Shown piece by piece: positions 4,805 through 7,731 of a stretch of 7,731 bases of DNA. The stretch is from Phycisphaerae bacterium. Lineage in GTDB: Bacteria > Planctomycetota > Phycisphaerae > Sedimentisphaerales > Anaerobacaceae. Under the pieces are notes generated by a model. The model was not told the origin of the DNA. It did not search any database and saw only the letters and a program-made list of their open reading frames with translations. The position numbers were made by a program, and so were the translations under genes. The DNA is taken from contig DAOVNI010000064.1 in the NCBI GenBank assembly GCA_030630315.1, positions 1 through 7,731 of the forward strand. The letters run 5' to 3'. The first letter of the stretch is position 1; each line of letters opens with the position of its first letter.

Positions 4805-6170
4805 CGCCGCCGGGCCCGCCTTCCCCTGTGATGAGCTCGAGGTTCACCTTTCCATGGCGCAGCAAGACTGCCAACGGATAGAGAACACCCAGCGCAGCTA
4901 AGGGATCGTCGCGCGAGAGGACATCGTAGATGTTGTCTTTGTGTTCCTCAAGGAGCTGCCTGGCCTTGTTGAATCGAGCCGTGACGTCAAAGTATTCTCT
5001 AACGCCTCGAAAGAGTCTCCGGATGCCTCGGCGCTTCGAGCCTGTGCGGAATTCTTCTTTTGCTTGTTCCCAGGAGTTACTCAGCGCTGCCATACCGCGT
5101 TCGTTCTCGGCGATCTCCTGAAGGGTCGCCAGAAGGGCCAGGATAGGTGTTTCCGTTCGAACATCCGTCCGGGTTTCCTTCACGGGTTCGATGTGTCCTT
5201 CCACGGCGAGCTGGAAGAGCAGCCACGGATAGTCCCATCCCGATTCGACCGACTGTATGAGGCCGCCAAAGAAGCGGGGATTGACTTCTATCAGTTGCGG
5301 TTGCGATTCCGGCGTGCTTTCCCACCGGAAGTCCAGTTCTGCCACACCGTGCCAGCCGAGTGGGCCCAAAAGCTCGGCCGCGACCTTTTCCATTTCCGCC
5401 GCTTCCACGGTCTCGCGCATGACGGTCGCCCCTCGCTCTGCGGGGAAGGCGCGCAGCCCGCGATATGTCATAGATGCTACCATTTCCCCGTGGTCGAAAA
5501 GTGTGGTCACGCAGTAGTCGTCTCCGGGGACCGCCTGTTGAATGATGGGATAGTCCTTTTCTTTGAGTTTGAAATGCTCTATGAATTTTTCAAAGGTGGA
5601 TTTCAGCTCATCGAGCGTGTTGACTTTTCGGATGCCGACACCCGATGCCGCTTCTCGCAATTTCACGAAGGCCGGCAGCTCCACCTCCGAAGCAATTGAC
5701 TCAAAGTGCTCCAGGCTCTCCGGAATCCACGTCTTCGGAATGGGCAGTCCGCGCTCCATCGCATAGGCGGCGAGGGTCCCCTTGTTGTGTATCTGTTCGA
5801 TATGTTCTATCTGCGGGAGGGGAACGCGGATGTGCGGTTCGAAACGCTCTCGGTGCCGGGCGATAAGGTAGGTCTCCTTGTGAATGGGCATCAGGACGTA
5901 CGGCGTCGTCTCATCTTCAGGTTTGTGTTCAAGCACCACTTTCTCTAACACATCAAGGAACGCTTCCGGTTCTTTCGTTGGATTCGGATAGCGGAATTCG
6001 GCGATGCTGTATCGCGAGAATGACGCCGCCGTCATGGCGTATTCATCGCCGGTGATGACTTCAACGCCGCGCCGCCCGAGGCTGCGGGTCGCCACCAGCG
6101 TTTGCCAGCCGCGAGAGAAGGTGATGATGGCCCGACCGGCACTGCCCGCCTTTTCTGTGTCTTTGCTCAC
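4794..6170 (-). CDS. ATP-grasp domain protein (carboxylate-amine ligase-like)
   Basis: A 458-residue protein with an ATP-grasp fold resembling carbamoyl-phosphate-synthase-like ligases. Residues about 12-110 form the Rossmann-like pre-ATP-grasp domain (AIITFSRGWQTLVATRSLGR). Lys130 (HNKGTLAAYAMERGLPIP) and Lys170 (PAFVKLREAASGVGI) are likely nucleotide contacts. QQAVPGDDYCV (211-221) and ELDFRW (278-283) follow, and IEVNPRFFGG (294-303) carries the Glu/Asn/Arg metal and phosphate site. Such enzymes activate a carboxylate as acyl-phosphate and join it to an amine, thiol or similar nucleophile; the substrate here cannot be read. An extra domain of about 125 residues (334-458) is helical, with a hydrophobic stretch, AALGVLYPLAVLL, near 425-437 that may touch the membrane. 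Translation starts at GTG 6170, supported by a perfect AAAGGAGGT 8 bases upstream. The stop overlaps the downstream C26 gene, so the two act together most probably. Confidence 0.85.
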   Translation of the reverse strand: MSKDTEKAGSAGRAIITFSRGWQTLVATRSLGRRGVEVITGDEYAMTAASFSRYSIAEFRYPNPTKEPEAFLDVLEKVVLEHKPEDETTPYVLMPIHKETYLIARHRERFEPHIRVPLPQIEHIEQIHNKGTLAAYAMERGLPIPKTWIPESLEHFESIASEVELPAFVKLREAASGVGIRKVNTLDELKSTFEKFIEHFKLKEKDYPIIQQAVPGDDYCVTTLFDHGEMVASMTYRGLRAFPAERGATVMRETVEAAEMEKVAAELLGPLGWHGVAELDFRWESTPESQPQLIEVNPRFFGGLIQSVESGWDYPWLLFQLAVEGHIEPVKETRTDVRTETPILALLATLQEIAENERGMAALSNSWEQAKEEFRTGSKRRGIRRLFRGVREYFDVTARFNKARQLLEEHKDNIYDVLSRDDPLAALGVLYPLAVLLRHGKVNLELITGEGGPGGDDE

Positions 6171-6178
6171 GTCGAACG

Positions 6179-6187
6179 ACCTCCTTT
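6179..6187 (-). promoter_or_regulatory. Strong ribosome binding site fixing the GTG start
   Basis: On the minus strand AAAGGAGGT matches the anti-Shine-Dalgarno consensus completely and lies 8 bases before the GTG at 6170. This supports GTG as the start of the ATP-grasp gene and predicts efficient initiation despite the non-ATG codon. Confidence 0.8.
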
Positions 6188-6215
6188 ACCTGTGCACAAC
6201 GATGCCGCTCTCCGG

Positions 6216-6252
6216 CCCCCACGCTTTGCTTCGCAAAGCGAAGCTGTGGGGG
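6216..6252. repeat. Nested palindrome with two alternative inner hairpins
   Basis: CCCCCAC (6216-6222) pairs with GTGGGGG (6246-6252). Inside are two overlapping, mutually exclusive perfect hairpins: GCTTTGC-TTC-GCAAAGC (6223-6239) and GCTTCGC-AAA-GCGAAGC (6228-6244). It lies in the presumed leader of the ATP-grasp mRNA, 29 bases from its ribosome binding site. No T-tract follows on the minus strand, so it is not a textbook terminator. It may be a dispersed palindromic repeat. Confidence 0.7.
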
Positions 6253-6296
6253 TCCGAGTGCAGCCGCTGGTTCGGTAATAATAATTTTCACTCACA

Positions 6297-6326
6297 AGTC
6301 TAACTGTAATCTTATCGTCTTGTCAA
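6297..6326 (-). promoter_or_regulatory. Candidate promoter for the ATP-grasp/C26 pair
   Basis: Reading the minus strand, a consensus -35 box TTGACA (6326-6321) is followed after 18 bases by TAGACT (6302-6297), four of six matches to TATAAT. Transcription would begin near 6290, giving a 5' leader of roughly 120 bases that includes the nested palindrome. The -10 box is only fair, so this is a by-eye candidate. Confidence 0.35.
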
Positions 6327-6335
6327 GTCTTGTAG

Positions 6336-6353
6336 GGTGGGGCTTGCCCCACC
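6336..6353. repeat. GGTGGGGC-TT-GCCCCACC palindrome
   Basis: An 8-base perfect stem with a two-base TT centre (in RNA the loop would open to at least four bases). GGTGGGGCTTGCCCCACC palindromes preceded by TGTAG are a common style of intergenic repeat. It begins 40 bases past the stop codon of the glycosyltransferase fusion gene. No T-run follows on that strand, so any terminator role would be non-canonical. Confidence 0.6.
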
Positions 6354-6393
6354 ACTCCGACTGAAAAATGCGGGTTTAGGCAAGCTCTTCGAC

Positions 6394-7731
6394 CTACCTT
6401 TTTTTAGGTTTGGCCTTAGCAGGTATACTTTTTATAGGTGCAGATTTTTTGATCGTTTGCTCTATCAGCCGGGCTTGCCGCAGCGAAATACCTTTACCCC
6501 CCTCAATCTTGTCAACTATGGCGTAACTTTCAACTATAGCCAATAAGCTCAGCAAAAAGCTCAGCGTGCTCTCTGCACCTTGATTGCTGTTGACCCCGCC
6601 GGGAATTAGCGCATCACAGCATCCTTTCGTTCTAAAATCGTAGAGCGGAATATGCAGGTCGTTTTCGTCCAGGAACCAGTCGAACGCTTTTCTTTGCAGT
6701 GTTAAATATCTGCTGTTTTGTGTGGCATCGTAAGCCGGCCTTAGCATCATAACCGTACTTGCAGCTTCTATCGGCTGCTGGTCGAATGCAGCTTTTGTCT
6801 TTCCGCGTTCGTACCATCCCTTGCAGCCGACAAAGCTGAAATGTTCCCCATTGAAAGTATTTGCTAACAGAAATTCACACGTTTTTTCCGCAGCTTCGAT
6901 GTATTTCTTGTCCTTAAAAATCAGGCCGGCAACAAATAACGCGTGCGGTAAAACGGCGTTGTCGTAAGTTAGTGTGTCCTCAAACCACTGCCAGTCGGGA
7001 AGACTGTTTTCTTCGTACTGTGCTATCAATCCGTCTGCAGCTATTGCCAGTTGGCGTTTGATGTCACTGGCGCCGGGAAACTGCTTGAGATAATCGCTCA
7101 TACCGAGCATTGAATACGCCATACCCCTTGGATATTGCTTCTCCACATGTTTTACGGACCTGTCAAAACAGTCTTTGATTATTGATAAATACGATGGCGA
7201 AGGGGGTTTTGCCATGACCGTTCCGAACGCCCACAATACTCTGCCGAAAGCATCATTGACGGGCTCATTTTTTACCCAACTCCTGTCGAAATTCATAAAG
7301 TTTCTCACTGAGCCGTCGTCGTTTTGTGAATGCAGAATAAAGGACAGGTATATATCGAAAAGCTCCAGAGCGCCTGGTTCGGGGTATTGCGAGTAGTACT
7401 TGGTCATTGCAATTACGGCTCTTGCGTTGTCGTCTGTGCAGTAGCCGTATTTACGATTTGGTGTCGTGAACTTGGCGTGCTGGTACAGACCCGTATCGTC
7501 GGTTAGTTTTTTCAAGTGGGCCAACGACGGCTCAGGAACCTCAATAGTTGATATTGTTTTGGCCACTGACGGCGCGGTCCTGGCGGCAATACGGACGGGA
7601 AGGCGTTTTGCGCTAAATAATTTCCAGTAGGCCTGCCCGATTTTCGGCCACGTTCGCGACCTGCCGTACTCGTAAGCGCTTCTTCGAAATGAATAAAAAA
7701 GCGAATCATCCTGAAGGATTTCTATTATTGC
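6394..7731 (-). CDS. Glycosyltransferase-4 tail fused to (alpha/alpha)6-barrel-like domain (5' part outside window)
   Basis: A stop-free frame enters from the right edge and ends at 6394, giving 445 visible residues. Residues 1-39 (ILQDDSLFYSFRRSAYEYGR, then TWPKIGQAYWKLF) have the typical C-terminal end of a GT-B fold glycosyltransferase family 4 enzyme: a D-D-x-L, then R-R-x-A-x-x-Y-G, then W-x-x-x-x-x-x-Y pattern. A linker of about 20 residues leads to a domain with GYCTDDNARAVIAM (96-109), DWQWFEDTLTYDNA (246-259) and NQGAEST (383-389). This domain type, helical with six-hairpin-glycosidase-like repeats, is often found fused or adjacent to GT4 mannosyltransferase-like proteins. The GTG at 7566 would give a 390-residue stand-alone protein, but it lacks a ribosome binding site and would discard the continuous GT4 tail, so I reject it as the start. 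The C-terminus is a basic Lys/Pro/Ala tail (428-445). Glycan synthesis or remodelling is likely; the sugar is unknown. Confidence 0.8.
   Translation of the reverse strand, partial: AIIEILQDDSLFYSFRRSAYEYGRSRTWPKIGQAYWKLFSAKRLPVRIAARTAPSVAKTISTIEVPEPSLAHLKKLTDDTGLYQHAKFTTPNRKYGYCTDDNARAVIAMTKYYSQYPEPGALELFDIYLSFILHSQNDDGSVRNFMNFDRSWVKNEPVNDAFGRVLWAFGTVMAKPPSPSYLSIIKDCFDRSVKHVEKQYPRGMAYSMLGMSDYLKQFPGASDIKRQLAIAADGLIAQYEENSLPDWQWFEDTLTYDNAVLPHALFVAGLIFKDKKYIEAAEKTCEFLLANTFNGEHFSFVGCKGWYERGKTKAAFDQQPIEAASTVMMLRPAYDATQNSRYLTLQRKAFDWFLDENDLHIPLYDFRTKGCCDALIPGGVNSNQGAESTLSFLLSLLAIVESYAIVDKIEGGKGISLRQARLIEQTIKKSAPIKSIPAKAKPKKR

Noticed and set aside
4941..5699. A 252-codon plus-strand frame
   Set aside because: It lies entirely antisense to the ATP-grasp gene, whose motifs are unmistakable. 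The composition is that of a GC-rich shadow frame.
6394..7566. A 390-residue stand-alone protein starting at GTG 7566
   Set aside because: The frame continues upstream to the window edge with GT4-like sequence, and no ribosome binding site precedes the GTG, so this is an internal codon of a longer fusion protein.

Overview
This looks like a chromosomal stretch from a Gram-negative bacterium of moderate GC content. Two lipobox lipoproteins, a Sec signal peptide and a membrane-anchored enzyme imply an outer membrane and an active periplasm. The gene mix (TPR secretory protein, entericidin-like lipoprotein, glycosyltransferase fused to an (alpha/alpha)6-like domain, ATP-grasp protein, many short palindromic intergenic repeats) would suit a Planctomycetota/Phycisphaerae-type genome, but that placement is a guess from style, not a measured assignment.

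Layout. Bases 1-1222 hold the 5' part of an exported TPR protein gene on the minus strand; its 3' end is outside the window. Bases 1237-2047 hold no gene I can support, but contain hairpins, short tandem repeats and a plausible promoter for the next feature. A complete tRNA-Gln(CUG) lies at 2048-2118 (+). A HicA/HicB toxin-antitoxin pair follows 47 bases after it; the hicA 5' end appears broken by a single-base frameshift. Next on the plus strand are an unrecognised lipoprotein (2638-3132), a doubtful overlapping ORF (3087-3281) and a 48-residue entericidin-family lipoprotein (3531-3677).

From 3667 to 3867, between convergent genes, there is a compact repeat region: an AAGTTTATTA array, a GGGACAG/CTGTCCC inverted repeat, and a CCTGAGCA / GTCGAAGGA cluster. 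The rest is on the minus strand. In transcription order it holds a glycosyltransferase-4 tail fused to a GYCTDDNAR-type (alpha/alpha)6-like domain (runs in from beyond 7731, ends 6394), a 205-base gap with two strong palindromes and a candidate promoter, an ATP-grasp protein (GTG start, 6170 to 4794), and a membrane-anchored class I glutamine amidotransferase / peptidase C26 protein overlapping it by 11 bases (4804 to 3893).

How they may work together. The ATP-grasp and amidotransferase genes overlap and share one candidate promoter, so they are very probably co-expressed and plausibly form a ligase plus gamma-glutamyl hydrolase or amidotransferase couple at the inner membrane. The upstream glycosyltransferase fusion suggests cell-envelope or storage glycan work, but a functional link is only inferred from proximity. 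HicAB and the two lipoproteins look like accessory cargo next to a tRNA gene. I see no CRISPR array, no transposase and no clear new multi-gene defence system; the most unusual items are the ATP-grasp/C26 pair, the broken hicA and the fusion protein at the right edge.
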